NCBI GenBank assembly: GCA_049794535.1
Contig: JBARCX010000285.1
Span: 1 to 26,772, forward strand
Reading direction: 5' to 3'
Length of the DNA stretch: 26,772 nucleotides
Source of the DNA: JBARCX01 sp049794535
GTDB lineage: Bacteria > Pseudomonadota > Gammaproteobacteria > Xanthomonadales > Rhodanobacteraceae
Shown: positions 1-8,658 of the stretch, piece by piece
Numbering within the stretch: position 1 is the first letter of the stretch
Layout of the letters: each line of letters starts with the position of its first letter
Program-made: the position numbers and the translations under genes
Notes under the pieces: generated by a model
Database searches by the model: none
Told to the model about the DNA's origin: nothing
The model's input: the letters and a program-made list of their open reading frames with translations, nothing else

Positions 1-191
1 GCCCCTGACTAGCACGCGCACAAGATGATTGACGCGCAGAGCAAGATATAACGCAAGGAATAACGTTAGAAGTGTACGTCGATATAGGGCCAGGTGATGA
101 CGCAACCCTCCCCTGGGTTAACGCCCCCGGCCAAACCCATTGAGCGCGGCGTTACCCCCTCGCCTATCTCACATCGAATTAAATCGTCGAA
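1..191. other. window edge, no gene seen
   Basis: This stretch lies beyond the 3' end of the hybrid kinase. I see no open frame with coding character, no convincing hairpin followed by a T-run, and no RNA gene. A short imperfect repeat of an aaatcgt motif lies at about 181-199, just after the kinase stop. A gene beginning outside the window could reach in here, but nothing supports one. Confidence 0.5.
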
Positions 192-3100
192 CTAAATCGT
201 AGTTACCAGCGGTGGTGTCTGCACTGGCCATTCAGCCAATGCGCGTGCCAGCTGATCACCGGTGAGCGGCTTACGCAAAAAGCCATCCATACCGGCCGAG
301 TAACTGCGCGCCTCCTCGTCACCCCCCGCACGCGCGGTAAGCGCGATGATCGGCAAGTGCTGGCCACGCTCCTCACGTTGGCGAATCAATCGCGCTATCT
401 GAAAACCGTCGATCCCCGGCAAATCCAGATCCAGCAACATCACATCGAAAGTATCCTGGCTCAGCTCTGCCAACGCCTGCAGGCCATTGATGACATGCCG
501 CACAGGATGTCCCTGTCGTTCCAACAGGCGAACCATCACCTCCGCGACGATGGCATCGTCTTCGACCAACAGCACACGCCGTGAGTGTTCATAGCCAATG
601 CCCTTGCCGGGAGCAGCCAACGCCACGGTCGCTGCAACCTCGGCCATTTGCAGCGGGATGCGGAAACGAAACGTACTGCCAAAACCCATCAATGACTCGA
701 GATCGATCTCGCCGCCCATCAATGCAGCCAGCTCGCGACAAATAGCTAACCCCAAGCCACTACCTTTGCGACGTTGCGGCCCTGCAGCCTGCTCGAAAGG
801 CTCGAACAAGCGCGCTTGCACGGCCACCGGAATACCCGGCCCGGTGTCACTCACGCTGAAGACCAAATTATCCGCACTGAGGCTTACCGAGAGCGTGACG
901 CGACCCGACTCCGTGAACTTGAGTGCGTTGTGAGCAAGGTTGAGCAGAATCTGACGGATGCGGAATACATCGCCAATGACACGTGTGGGAACGTTGTCCG
1001 TCAGTTGAACATCGAACTGCAATCCCTTTGCGCGAGCCTGGCTGACTTCCAGTTGAGCAATTTCATGCAGCAATGCGTGCGGATCGAACGGTACGGGTTC
1101 CAGATCCAATCGGCCGGACTCGATCCGCGCCAGATCCAGCGTGTCGTTAAGCAGCTTGAGCAGCATGCCGCCAGAGCGCTGCATCGTTTCGGCGTAACCC
1201 TGCTGCGTCGGATTGAGCGGGGTATCGAGCAGTAGCTCGGCCATGCCCATCACGCCTGTCATTGGCGTACGGATCTCGTGGCTTAGGGTCGCCAGAAACT
1301 GTGTTTTGGCGGCATTCGCCTGCTCCGCCAGACTGCGTCGCTGCTCAACCAACTGAAACTGGTACCGCTGCGCCAATCGATGCTGCCATATGCGCAGGGC
1401 CAGGAACGCCAACAGCGCGACAGCCAGCGCATAACATAGCCACGCCCACCAACGACTCCACGGCGGCGCTTCGACATAGATAGACAGTGGCGTACTCAGA
1501 TGTCCCCACGCACCGTTTGCGCCAGCCGCCATCACGTGCAAGGTGAAGTTACCCGCACCGAGTCCCGAGAAATCGCGCTCACCACGATTACCGGTATCGA
1601 TCCAGTCGCTGTCAAAGCCACTTAAGCGGAAGCGGTAATGATTTGCGCTCGGGTCGACGTACGAGAACACACGTGCCTCGATCTCGAGCTGACGATCACG
1701 CCAGCCGACTTCCAGCGTACCGTCGTGAATCGGCAGCTCTAATAGCTTGCCCTTACGACGCACGCTGACACCGGTGATCGACAGTTGCGGCACGATGGTC
1801 TGCTCACCAACCCAATCCGGATTGAAAGCCATGACGCCACCCAGCGTGGGCGCATAGATGTAGCCATTCGGCAAATGCGCATAACCTCGCGAGAACTCGC
1901 CATTGGTCAAGCCATCCTGCAAACCGAACGAACGAAATTGCCCCGCCGTAGGATCAAAACGCCATAGACCGTCACGACCGAAAATCCAGACCCGGCCACT
2001 GGCGTCCACACGCAAATCGACCACGTTGAGCGACGGCCAGCCATGCGATGCATCAACCGTGCGATCCAATACAAGCCTTTTGTCCTGGTATCGGTAATGC
2101 GTCAAACCATCCGCATTCGCCAACCACATACCGTCCGCCGTGAAATCGAAAGCATCCACGGTGTGCCCTAATGGCACGCCGGGCACCATCTCAAAACGAT
2201 CACGTGCCGCGTTCAATCGCATCATGCCGCCGTCACTGGCATACCAGAAGGTGCCATCTTGCAGCGTCATCTGACTGCCCCAACGCACCTTCTCGTCGGG
2301 CTGATCCATCGGAACGCTGACAACATCCAACGTGTCGGGATTAATGCGAAACACGCCCTCGCCAAAGGTACGTGCATACATCTGTCCATCCGGACCCAAC
2401 TCGACTTCCAGCGGAATTTTCATGCCGGAATTACGTGGATCGACCTTCACGACCTTATCGTGCGCGTAGTCGTAAACGTAAAGCGCACCGCGCGCGGCTA
2501 CCCACAAACGATGTTGGGTGTCCTCGGTCATCCCCACCACGTCGCCGCTCAATCCGGACAGCATGTGATCGACCTTGCCGGTGAGTGGGTCGAGCCGGTC
2601 GATGCGTCCGTCGCGCTCGCCTACCCACACGTGGCTTCCGTCACGCCCACCTGCCATTGAGATAGCTACAGAGTCGCGCAGGCTGGCTGGATCGTCAGGT
2701 ATGTGGGTGAAGCGACTGAAGCTGTACCAGTCAGGCGCCAGATAGGCCACGCCGCCATCAAGCAGGGTCAACCACAGCCCACCTTCGCGATCACTCATGA
2801 TCTGCCATACCCAGCTACCCGGCAGGTTGCCGTAGAGCACAGGCTGGTTGGTCACGGCCGTTACCGGATCACTGGGCCGCTCCTGCAGGAACAACCCTTT
2901 TTGCGTACCCACCCACAATCGACCGTCAGCATCGCGGGTGCTGGTCATCACGTTGATATCGGGGATCGCCGCACTACCAAAGCGATGCGCAAGACCATCC
3001 GCGCCGACCACCAACAACCCACCCGTGGTCGCGATACGCACTTCGTCTCCGTCGCCATCGATGCGCCAGGCATCCATCGATTGCCCCGGGTCCGCCGGCA

Positions 3101-3794
3101 CCACGAGATGCAGCTGTCCGCTGGTATCACGACGAAAAACGCCATGATCGCTGCCTATCCACAATTGCTTGTGCGAATCCACATACAAGGCCCCTACCGG
3201 GCCAAAATCCGCCGATTTGCTTCCCAGCAACGGATTAACCACATGCTCGAACCCGCGCCCATCCGCACGCATGCGATCGAGGCCACTGCTGGTACCTATC
3301 CATAGGACCCCGTCGGCAGTCTGTGCGATCGTCCATACCCGATCGCTCGCCAGACTGGTCGGATCAGCCTGGTCGTGGCCCCAGTGTTTGAATTTTCCGG
3401 TGGTCGCGTCGTAACGGTTCAACCCCGCATCAAGCCCGCCAGCCCACAACGTCCCTTGCTGATCGAGCAATAACGAGGCGATGCCGTTGTTGTACAGCGA
3501 ATCGGGATCGTTCACTGCATGGCGAAACACCTGGAAGCGCAAACCGTCGAAACGTGTGATGCCACCCTTGGTGCCGAACCAGATAGCCCCGCTACGCCCC
3601 TGGACGACGGCGTAGACATTGGTGCTGGGCAAGCCATCCGCCGTGGTGTAACGGCGAAACTGTGGCGTCGGCAGGGTGTCCATGCCGGTAGTCGCCGCCG
3701 AGGGAGGCGTTGAGCCTGACTGCGTGGCTGCAACTACAGCTGGGGCAATGACCGCCAGGCACAAGACAGCACCTAGCAAGAAGGCCGCTCTCAT
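192..3794 (-). CDS. Periplasmic-propeller hybrid sensor histidine kinase with receiver domain
   Basis: This is a one-protein two-component sensor of 1200 residues. A signal-like hydrophobic N-terminus is followed by a long periplasmic part with repeated two-component-propeller (Reg_prop) units such as GAIWFGTKGG, GTLWAGG and GVLWIGT over about residues 45-690. A Y_Y_Y domain (about 700-775) and one membrane helix (about 782-802) come next. The cytoplasmic part has HisKA with SHEIRTP (His839), HATPase_c with N956, DTGPG and GSGLGL, and a C-terminal receiver with acceptor Asp1122 (LLDLDLPG) and Lys1175. The start at 3794 is preferred over the in-frame ATG at 3806 because GGAGGAG sits just upstream of it. 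There is no DNA-binding domain or HPt, so an external phosphotransfer partner must exist outside the window. In this family the propeller usually senses polysaccharide-derived ligands; the ligand here is unknown. The gene is divergent from the GTPase at 3932. Confidence 0.93.
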   Translation of the reverse strand: MRAAFLLGAVLCLAVIAPAVVAATQSGSTPPSAATTGMDTLPTPQFRRYTTADGLPSTNVYAVVQGRSGAIWFGTKGGITRFDGLRFQVFRHAVNDPDSLYNNGIASLLLDQQGTLWAGGLDAGLNRYDATTGKFKHWGHDQADPTSLASDRVWTIAQTADGVLWIGTSSGLDRMRADGRGFEHVVNPLLGSKSADFGPVGALYVDSHKQLWIGSDHGVFRRDTSGQLHLVVPADPGQSMDAWRIDGDGDEVRIATTGGLLVVGADGLAHRFGSAAIPDINVMTSTRDADGRLWVGTQKGLFLQERPSDPVTAVTNQPVLYGNLPGSWVWQIMSDREGGLWLTLLDGGVAYLAPDWYSFSRFTHIPDDPASLRDSVAISMAGGRDGSHVWVGERDGRIDRLDPLTGKVDHMLSGLSGDVVGMTEDTQHRLWVAARGALYVYDYAHDKVVKVDPRNSGMKIPLEVELGPDGQMYARTFGEGVFRINPDTLDVVSVPMDQPDEKVRWGSQMTLQDGTFWYASDGGMMRLNAARDRFEMVPGVPLGHTVDAFDFTADGMWLANADGLTHYRYQDKRLVLDRTVDASHGWPSLNVVDLRVDASGRVWIFGRDGLWRFDPTAGQFRSFGLQDGLTNGEFSRGYAHLPNGYIYAPTLGGVMAFNPDWVGEQTIVPQLSITGVSVRRKGKLLELPIHDGTLEVGWRDRQLEIEARVFSYVDPSANHYRFRLSGFDSDWIDTGNRGERDFSGLGAGNFTLHVMAAGANGAWGHLSTPLSIYVEAPPWSRWWAWLCYALAVALLAFLALRIWQHRLAQRYQFQLVEQRRSLAEQANAAKTQFLATLSHEIRTPMTGVMGMAELLLDTPLNPTQQGYAETMQRSGGMLLKLLNDTLDLARIESGRLDLEPVPFDPHALLHEIAQLEVSQARAKGLQFDVQLTDNVPTRVIGDVFRIRQILLNLAHNALKFTESGRVTLSVSLSADNLVFSVSDTGPGIPVAVQARLFEPFEQAAGPQRRKGSGLGLAICRELAALMGGEIDLESLMGFGSTFRFRIPLQMAEVAATVALAAPGKGIGYEHSRRVLLVEDDAIVAEVMVRLLERQGHPVRHVINGLQALAELSQDTFDVMLLDLDLPGIDGFQIARLIRQREERGQHLPIIALTARAGGDEEARSYSAGMDGFLRKPLTGDQLARALAEWPVQTPPLVTTI

Positions 3795-3859
3795 GCGCTC
3801 CTCCATGCGTGCCCAGCCATGCCGCTAAGGCGCCTATCCATGATCGTTCGGCCCTGCTT

Positions 3860-3871
3860 ACTCACCTGAGT
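3860..3871. promoter_or_regulatory. 12-base palindrome in divergent intergenic region
   Basis: ACTCA-CC-TGAGT is an inverted repeat with 5-base arms, placed about 65 bases before the kinase start and 60 before the GTPase start. Its position would suit an operator shared by the divergent genes. Short palindromes arise by chance, and no regulator is identifiable. Confidence 0.2.
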
Positions 3872-3919
3872 GATGATGCCAAAATCGCCAGCCCTCGGCG
3901 AGCACGATAGCCTAGCCGC

Positions 3920-3925
3920 TACACT
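3920..3925 (+). promoter_or_regulatory. Candidate -10 box giving a leaderless mRNA
   Basis: TACACT ends 6 bases before the ATG at 3932, so a start point at normal distance would fall on or next to the A of the start codon. There is no Shine-Dalgarno-like sequence upstream of that ATG. A -35 box is not convincing (GGCGAG at the expected position). Confidence 0.3.
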
Positions 3926-3931
3926 CGCCGC

Positions 3932-5398
3932 ATGACCCGACGCCCGCGTCTGCTACTTGCCGCGATCGCCATCGCTGCCCTCCTGTGGCTGCTGTTTGCT
4001 GCGGCTGAACGCGCTTTGGCGCTGGCACAACGATTCCTTACGCTGCCCACCTGGCTGCAATGGACGCTGGGCGGCATCTTGCTCGCCTTCGCCATGGCTG
4101 GACTCAGCGTGCTGTGGTGGCTGCTGCGGCCACGGCGCAAACGCCACCTGTTGCCGGCCCCTGACCGTGGCAGCCTGGAGCAGCGCCTGGGACAACTCCA
4201 GGAACGCGGCGCCAACACGACACCACTGAGCACCGAACTGGCCGAACTCGACCGACGGCGCGCCAGCGCACGGGTCTACGTCGCACTGTTCGGTGAAATA
4301 TCCACTGGTAAGAGCAGCCTGATCCGTGCCTTGGCGCCCCAAGCCCTGGCCGCTAGCGATGTACGCGGCGGCACCACGCGCCAGGTAGCACACCATGACG
4401 GCCAGCTACCCGACGGTCGCACACTGGTGCTTGCCGACGTGCCCGGCAGTCGCGAGTCCGACGGTGTGGTGCACGAAACGCTGGCACGCGAGGAAGCGCT
4501 ACGCGCACATGCTGTCATCTACCTATGCGCTGGCGACCTCACCCGCACACAGATGGATGAGCTTCGTTGGCTCGCCGACTTCGGCAAACCGCTGCTATTG
4601 GTGCTGAATAAAGTTGACCAGTGGCGCGATGACGAACGCGAACAACTGCTCTCTCGCTTGCGCCAGCAGACGCACGACATCGCCGCTGACGTGATAGCGA
4701 TCAGCGCCGGTGGCAGCGAGCGGTTCCAACGCCAGCTTGCCGATGGACGCACCGAGCAAGTGGAGCGACAGCGCCCACCGGCCATCGAACCATTACTCAA
4801 AGCGCTGGCCCGACTCACCGCACCCGGTGCCGAAGGGCTTGAACCCTTGCGCGAGCACGCCGTGCTGGCCGGCGTGCATGAACGCACCAGCACGCTGGAG
4901 GCGCAGACACGCGCCATCGAAGCCGAGCGTATCGTGCGCAAATACGCACGGCGCGCCATTATCGGCGCACTCGCCGCCGTCGCTCCCGGCAGTGACTTGG
5001 TGATCCAGGGCGTACTCGCCACCGCCCTTACCCGCGAACTCGCCACGCTCTACGAAGTAAATGTCAGCGACGTGCAGATCGACGACTTCGTACAGCAGGC
5101 CCGGCTCACGCTGCGCACAGGCAGTTCCATCGTGCTGGCTATCGCGGGCAATGCACTTAAGGCTTTCCCCGGCCTAGGCACACTCGGCGGTGGTGTACTG
5201 CACGCGTTTGCTTACGCATTGATCTTCGACAGCATCGGCCGCGCACTCGCCGCCTCGCTCGCCGAACGCCATGTATTGGATCAACACGACGCCGGCGATC
5301 GGCTGAAACAACTACTCAGCGATGCCGGCAACCAGCGCTTACGCCAGCTTGCCACGCTGACCATGGAGGCATGGCGGAAACGGGATACCGAAGACTAG
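3932..5398 (+). CDS. Membrane-anchored GTPase with C-terminal DUF697
   Basis: This 488-residue protein is a TRAFAC-class (Era-like) GTPase joined to a DUF697 domain. Two N-terminal hydrophobic helices (about 7-26 and 44-65) put it in the inner membrane. The G motifs are complete: G1 GEISTGKS at 121-128, G2 Thr in GGTT at 146-149, G3 DVPG at 169-172, G4 NKVD at 226-229 and an ISAG G5 near 257-260. DUF697, known from YcjF, covers about 340-470 with a hydrophobic, glycine-rich core. The gene is a clear paralog of the one at 7285: both carry GDLTR...LLLVLNK.D....DER..LL..LR at the same place. No cellular role is established for this architecture; I infer a membrane-associated switch GTPase. It may head the following YceI/b561 genes, although a 75-base gap separates it from them. 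Confidence 0.88.
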   Translation: MTRRPRLLLAAIAIAALLWLLFAAAERALALAQRFLTLPTWLQWTLGGILLAFAMAGLSVLWWLLRPRRKRHLLPAPDRGSLEQRLGQLQERGANTTPLSTELAELDRRRASARVYVALFGEISTGKSSLIRALAPQALAASDVRGGTTRQVAHHDGQLPDGRTLVLADVPGSRESDGVVHETLAREEALRAHAVIYLCAGDLTRTQMDELRWLADFGKPLLLVLNKVDQWRDDEREQLLSRLRQQTHDIAADVIAISAGGSERFQRQLADGRTEQVERQRPPAIEPLLKALARLTAPGAEGLEPLREHAVLAGVHERTSTLEAQTRAIEAERIVRKYARRAIIGALAAVAPGSDLVIQGVLATALTRELATLYEVNVSDVQIDDFVQQARLTLRTGSSIVLAIAGNALKAFPGLGTLGGGVLHAFAYALIFDSIGRALAASLAERHVLDQHDAGDRLKQLLSDAGNQRLRQLATLTMEAWRKRDTED

Positions 5399-5473
5399 GC
5401 AGAACTTATAGAGCCACCAAAGCGTTGTATCCATGGAAACAATCCGTTCCGCCATAGGTGCTGGTGCCACACG

Positions 5474-6130
5474 ATGCAATCCTCCAGACTTCACCGTATG
5501 CCTCGCATACGACTTACACGTTGGTGGTTCGCACTCGCAGCAGTTCTACTACCGCTGCTGCCTGCCTATGCAGCGACACAAAACTACAGCTACGACACCG
5601 TACACAGCCAGGTCGTTTTCAGCATCGACCACGATGGATACTCCCGCCCGTTCGGACGGCTACATATCGCACGCGGATGGCTTCGCTTCGATCCCGACAA
5701 TTGGTCCACTGCTGCAACAACGCTGGACATCGACCTCGCCAGCCTCGACATGGGTGACGCCGAGTGGAATACCGCAACATGCAAGCCGGCGCTACTCGAT
5801 TGTGCACATATGGCCTACGCGCATTTCGTCAGCACCTCCGTAGAGCGCAAAGACGCCACGCACGGTGTGCTGCACGGTGAGCTGACCCTACATGGCATCA
5901 CCCATCCGATCGACCTGCCCTTCACCTTTAACCGACTGGCACGCACGATCTACGGCATGCACACGATCGCAGGCTTCTCGGCCACTGCCTCGCTCGACCG
6001 CACCGTTTTCGGCATCGACGCCTTTTCAAACTCGATCGGGCATAACGTAGCTGTATGGCTCGAGTTGGAAGCGATCATTGACGACCACGCCGCACCCTCT
6101 TCTGAACCTTCATCTGGAGCAACACCATGA
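5474..6130 (+). CDS. YceI family periplasmic protein (first copy)
   Basis: This 218-residue protein has a basic N-terminus and a hydrophobic stretch ending in AYA (cleavage likely after residue 33). A YceI lipocalin-like beta-barrel follows. Family marks are YDTVHSQVVFSIDH at the start of the barrel, LHGELTLHGITHPIDLP in the middle and DRTVFGIDAF near the end. YceI proteins bind long isoprenoid or amide lipids, and several are periplasmic partners of b561-type cytochromes; the ligand here is unknown. The start at 5474 is used, but an in-frame ATG at 5498 would give a more compact signal peptide and neither has a clear ribosome binding site. The stop overlaps the next start as ATGA, indicating translational coupling with cytochrome b561. 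It differs clearly from the second YceI (6705) and is unlikely to be a recent duplicate. Confidence 0.9.
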   Translation: MQSSRLHRMPRIRLTRWWFALAAVLLPLLPAYAATQNYSYDTVHSQVVFSIDHDGYSRPFGRLHIARGWLRFDPDNWSTAATTLDIDLASLDMGDAEWNTATCKPALLDCAHMAYAHFVSTSVERKDATHGVLHGELTLHGITHPIDLPFTFNRLARTIYGMHTIAGFSATASLDRTVFGIDAFSNSIGHNVAVWLELEAIIDDHAAPSSEPSSGATP

Positions 6131-6705
6131 GCCTGCGTAGCGATGAACGCCAATGGGGATCCATCGCCAAATTCTTCCACTGGATCATGGCGCTGGCCAT
6201 TCTCGGCAATGGCATCTGGGGTTTGTTGATGACGACGATGTCGCCGTCGATGTCCAAGATCAGCGTATACGCATTACACAAGTCGATCGGGCTAACCGTG
6301 CTCGCCTTGTTTCTGCTGCGCCTGGTGTGGCGGATCGTGGACCGCGCCCCACCGGATGAACCGGCGCCGCTCTGGCAACGCTGGGCGGCACATGCCGTAC
6401 ATACCGCACTGTACGTGCTGATCGTGGCATTACCGCTCAGCGGTTGGCTGTACAACTCGCTGCACGGCTATCCATTACAGTGGTTCAAGCTATTCAGCGT
6501 GCCGGCCTTGGCTGCGAAGAACGACGATATGGCCAACCTCGCGCACGCCGCGCATGAGTACCTGTTCTGGTTACTGGTACTGGTACTGGTGGCGCACGTG
6601 GGCGCAGCGGTGAAGCACCACGTATTCGATCGCGACAATGTGCTACGTCGGATGCTGCCATTCGGCCGCCCTCGGCATACCCCCACTTCCCAAGGAGAAC
6701 TTTGA
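6127..6705 (+). CDS. Cytochrome b561 family membrane protein
   Basis: This 192-residue four-helix di-heme b-type cytochrome sits in the inner membrane. Candidate heme histidines are His18 (FFHWIMAL), His51 (LHKSIGL), His89/His92 (AHAVHTALY), and His143 and His157 (HAAHEYLF, VAHVGAAVKHH). Length and helix spacing match the bacterial b561 (CybB-like) family, which passes electrons between quinol and periplasmic acceptors. Its ATG overlaps the stop of the upstream YceI (ATGA), with GGAG upstream, and its own TGA shares one base with the ATG of the second YceI. The three genes are therefore almost certainly one operon. The physiological electron donor or acceptor cannot be read from the sequence. 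Confidence 0.93.
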   Translation: MSLRSDERQWGSIAKFFHWIMALAILGNGIWGLLMTTMSPSMSKISVYALHKSIGLTVLALFLLRLVWRIVDRAPPDEPAPLWQRWAAHAVHTALYVLIVALPLSGWLYNSLHGYPLQWFKLFSVPALAAKNDDMANLAHAAHEYLFWLLVLVLVAHVGAAVKHHVFDRDNVLRRMLPFGRPRHTPTSQGEL

Positions 6706-7274
6706 TGACATCCCTTTCGGTGAAACGCCTGCTTCCGATCTTTCTCGCGCTCGGCTTGGCACTCCCCCTGACGGCGACGGCAGCTGATTACGCCGTACAA
6801 CCAGCCGGCAGCACGCTGGGCTTCAGCAGCACCTTCCAGGGCAGCGGATTCGATGGCCACTTTGACACGTGGACGGCCGTCATCAGCTACGACCCCGCCC
6901 ACCTCGCCAACTCGAAGTTCGACGTGACAGTCGATCTGGCCAGCGCCAAGACCGGTGACAAGGATCGCGATGGCGCACTGCCCGGCACGGATTTCTTCGA
7001 CGTGGCGAAATTTCCCAAGGCGCACTTCGTCACCACCGGCTTCCGCCAGAACGGTGCACAGGTGATCGCTGACGGGCAGCTCACCCTGCGCGGCGTCACC
7101 AAGCCGGTAAGCCTCAACGTGACCTTCAAGCCACAGGGCACCGGCGCCACGCTCGACGTCAGCAGCACACTCAAGCGTCTCGACTATGGCGTAGGTGGTG
7201 GCGATTACACCGACACCTCGGTCATCGGTGCCGATGTGAAGGTCACTGCACATCTCGTATTGACGGCTAAATAG
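6705..7274 (+). CDS. YceI family periplasmic protein (second copy)
   Basis: This 189-residue protein has a signal peptide (cleavage after about residue 26, TATA|ADYAV) and a YceI domain. Family marks are YAVQPAGSTLGFSSTFQGSG, GTDFFDVAKFPKAHFVT, the central LTLRGVTKPVSL and the C-terminal KRLDYGVGGGDYTDTSVIGA. The ATG at 6705 is chosen over the TTG at 6702 because AAGGAG lies 7 bases before it. The start overlaps the cytochrome b561 stop by one base (TGATG), which implies coupled translation. YceI proteins bind lipophilic molecules such as isoprenoid quinones; together with the b561 protein they probably form a periplasmic lipid or quinone redox module. The partner and ligand are inferred, not shown. 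Confidence 0.93.
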   Translation: MTSLSVKRLLPIFLALGLALPLTATAADYAVQPAGSTLGFSSTFQGSGFDGHFDTWTAVISYDPAHLANSKFDVTVDLASAKTGDKDRDGALPGTDFFDVAKFPKAHFVTTGFRQNGAQVIADGQLTLRGVTKPVSLNVTFKPQGTGATLDVSSTLKRLDYGVGGGDYTDTSVIGADVKVTAHLVLTAK

Positions 7275-7284
7275 ACTACCGACG

Positions 7285-8658
7285 ATGGTCGGCAATACCT
7301 TGTGGCAACGCCTGCGCGGCTGGCTATCGCCAAATGCCGCGACGGCAGTGCCACAGCCGTCGTCCCGTCATGCGGATACACGCGGTGCCGACACGCGTGT
7401 CGCCGACAGTTTGCGCAACTTGCTCGACGACCCGTCCATCCCGGCCTCAGTGCGTAGCGAGCTAGCCGGCGACTTCGCACGCATCGAAAGCATGCTGGCC
7501 AAGCTCGAACGCGGCGAACTGCATGTCGCCGTATTCGGTCGTGTCTCGGCCGGCAAGTCCGCGTTGGGCAACGCCCTGCTCGGGCGTGAGGCCTTCGCAG
7601 TGGGAGTACTGCATGGCACGACCACCGAGGCCGCCAAGGCGACGCTGGACGAAGCGCAACACGACGGTCTCGTGCTGATCGACACTCCGGGCATCAACGA
7701 GCTGGATGGCGAAGCGCGTGAACGCCTCGCGTTCGACGTCGCCGAAGTCTGCGACCTGGTGATTTTCGTTGCCGATGGCGACCTCACGCGCGACGAGCTC
7801 GATGCGCTGAAGACGTTGGCCGCAACGCAGCGCCCCTTGCTGCTGGTGCTGAACAAAGCCGATCGCTACAGCACGGACGAACGCCAGGCGTTACTTGGAC
7901 ATCTGCGCGAACGCGTACACGGACTGGTACGCGCGGAAGACGTCCTCGCCGTAGCCGCGCGCCCCGCCGCACAACGTGTGGTCAACGAGAATGAGCATGG
8001 TCGCGAAGCCTCACACGAACAGGCCCTGCCACCCGATGTCGCCGCATTACGCGAACGCCTGCTGGCCATAGCGACGCGTGAAGGCAAGACACTATCCGCA
8101 TTGAATGCCGGCTTATACGCGGGGCGGCTTACCGATCAAGTCAGCGCACGCATTGCCGAAACACGGCGTGCCGTGGCGAGCAAACTGATTCGGAACTACT
8201 GCCTTGCCAAAGGCGTAGCCGTCGCGCTCAACCCGATTCCGGTAGCGGACCTGCTCGCCGCGGCAGGGCTGGATGCGGCCATGGTGGTACAGCTCTCACG
8301 GGTCTACGGATTGCCGTTGACGCGCGCCGAGTCAGGCCGGTTGGTCGCCGTGATTTCGGCTCAACTGGCCGCACTGATGGGGGCCGTCTGGGGCATGCAA
8401 TTGGTGGCGTCGGCATTGAAAGGCGTCACCGCGGGCTTGTCCGTACTCGTCACCGCTGCCGCACAGGGTGCGCTGGCCTGGTACGCCACCGTACTGATCG
8501 GCCGCGCCGCCGAGCGCTACCTGATCGCCGGCAAGTCGTGGGGTGAGGCCGGCGCAAAGCGGGCAGTCGCCGATATTGTTGCCAGCCTCGATCGCGACTC
8601 GATCCTGCGCGAGGCGCGAGAGGAGATCCTCAGGCGTTTGAAATCACGTCGCCCTTGA
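7285..8658 (+). CDS. Soluble-start GTPase with C-terminal DUF697
   Basis: This 457-residue Era-like GTPase has a DUF697 tail and is a paralog of the 3932 gene, but lacks its N-terminal membrane helices. Residues 1-45 are instead low-complexity with an ADTRGADTRVADS repeat. The G motifs are G1 GRVSAGKS at 85-92, G2 Thr in GTTT at 111-114, G3 DTPG at 133-136 and G4 NKAD at 190-193. DUF697 spans about 290-425 with hydrophobic segments that could associate with membrane. The gene starts 10 bases after the second YceI stop and has no obvious ribosome binding site, so it may depend on coupled translation from the upstream operon. The last 29 bases overlap the 3' end of the opposite-strand glutaredoxin-like gene. 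The specific role is unknown. Confidence 0.88.
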   Translation: MVGNTLWQRLRGWLSPNAATAVPQPSSRHADTRGADTRVADSLRNLLDDPSIPASVRSELAGDFARIESMLAKLERGELHVAVFGRVSAGKSALGNALLGREAFAVGVLHGTTTEAAKATLDEAQHDGLVLIDTPGINELDGEARERLAFDVAEVCDLVIFVADGDLTRDELDALKTLAATQRPLLLVLNKADRYSTDERQALLGHLRERVHGLVRAEDVLAVAARPAAQRVVNENEHGREASHEQALPPDVAALRERLLAIATREGKTLSALNAGLYAGRLTDQVSARIAETRRAVASKLIRNYCLAKGVAVALNPIPVADLLAAAGLDAAMVVQLSRVYGLPLTRAESGRLVAVISAQLAALMGAVWGMQLVASALKGVTAGLSVLVTAAAQGALAWYATVLIGRAAERYLIAGKSWGEAGAKRAVADIVASLDRDSILREAREEILRRLKSRRP

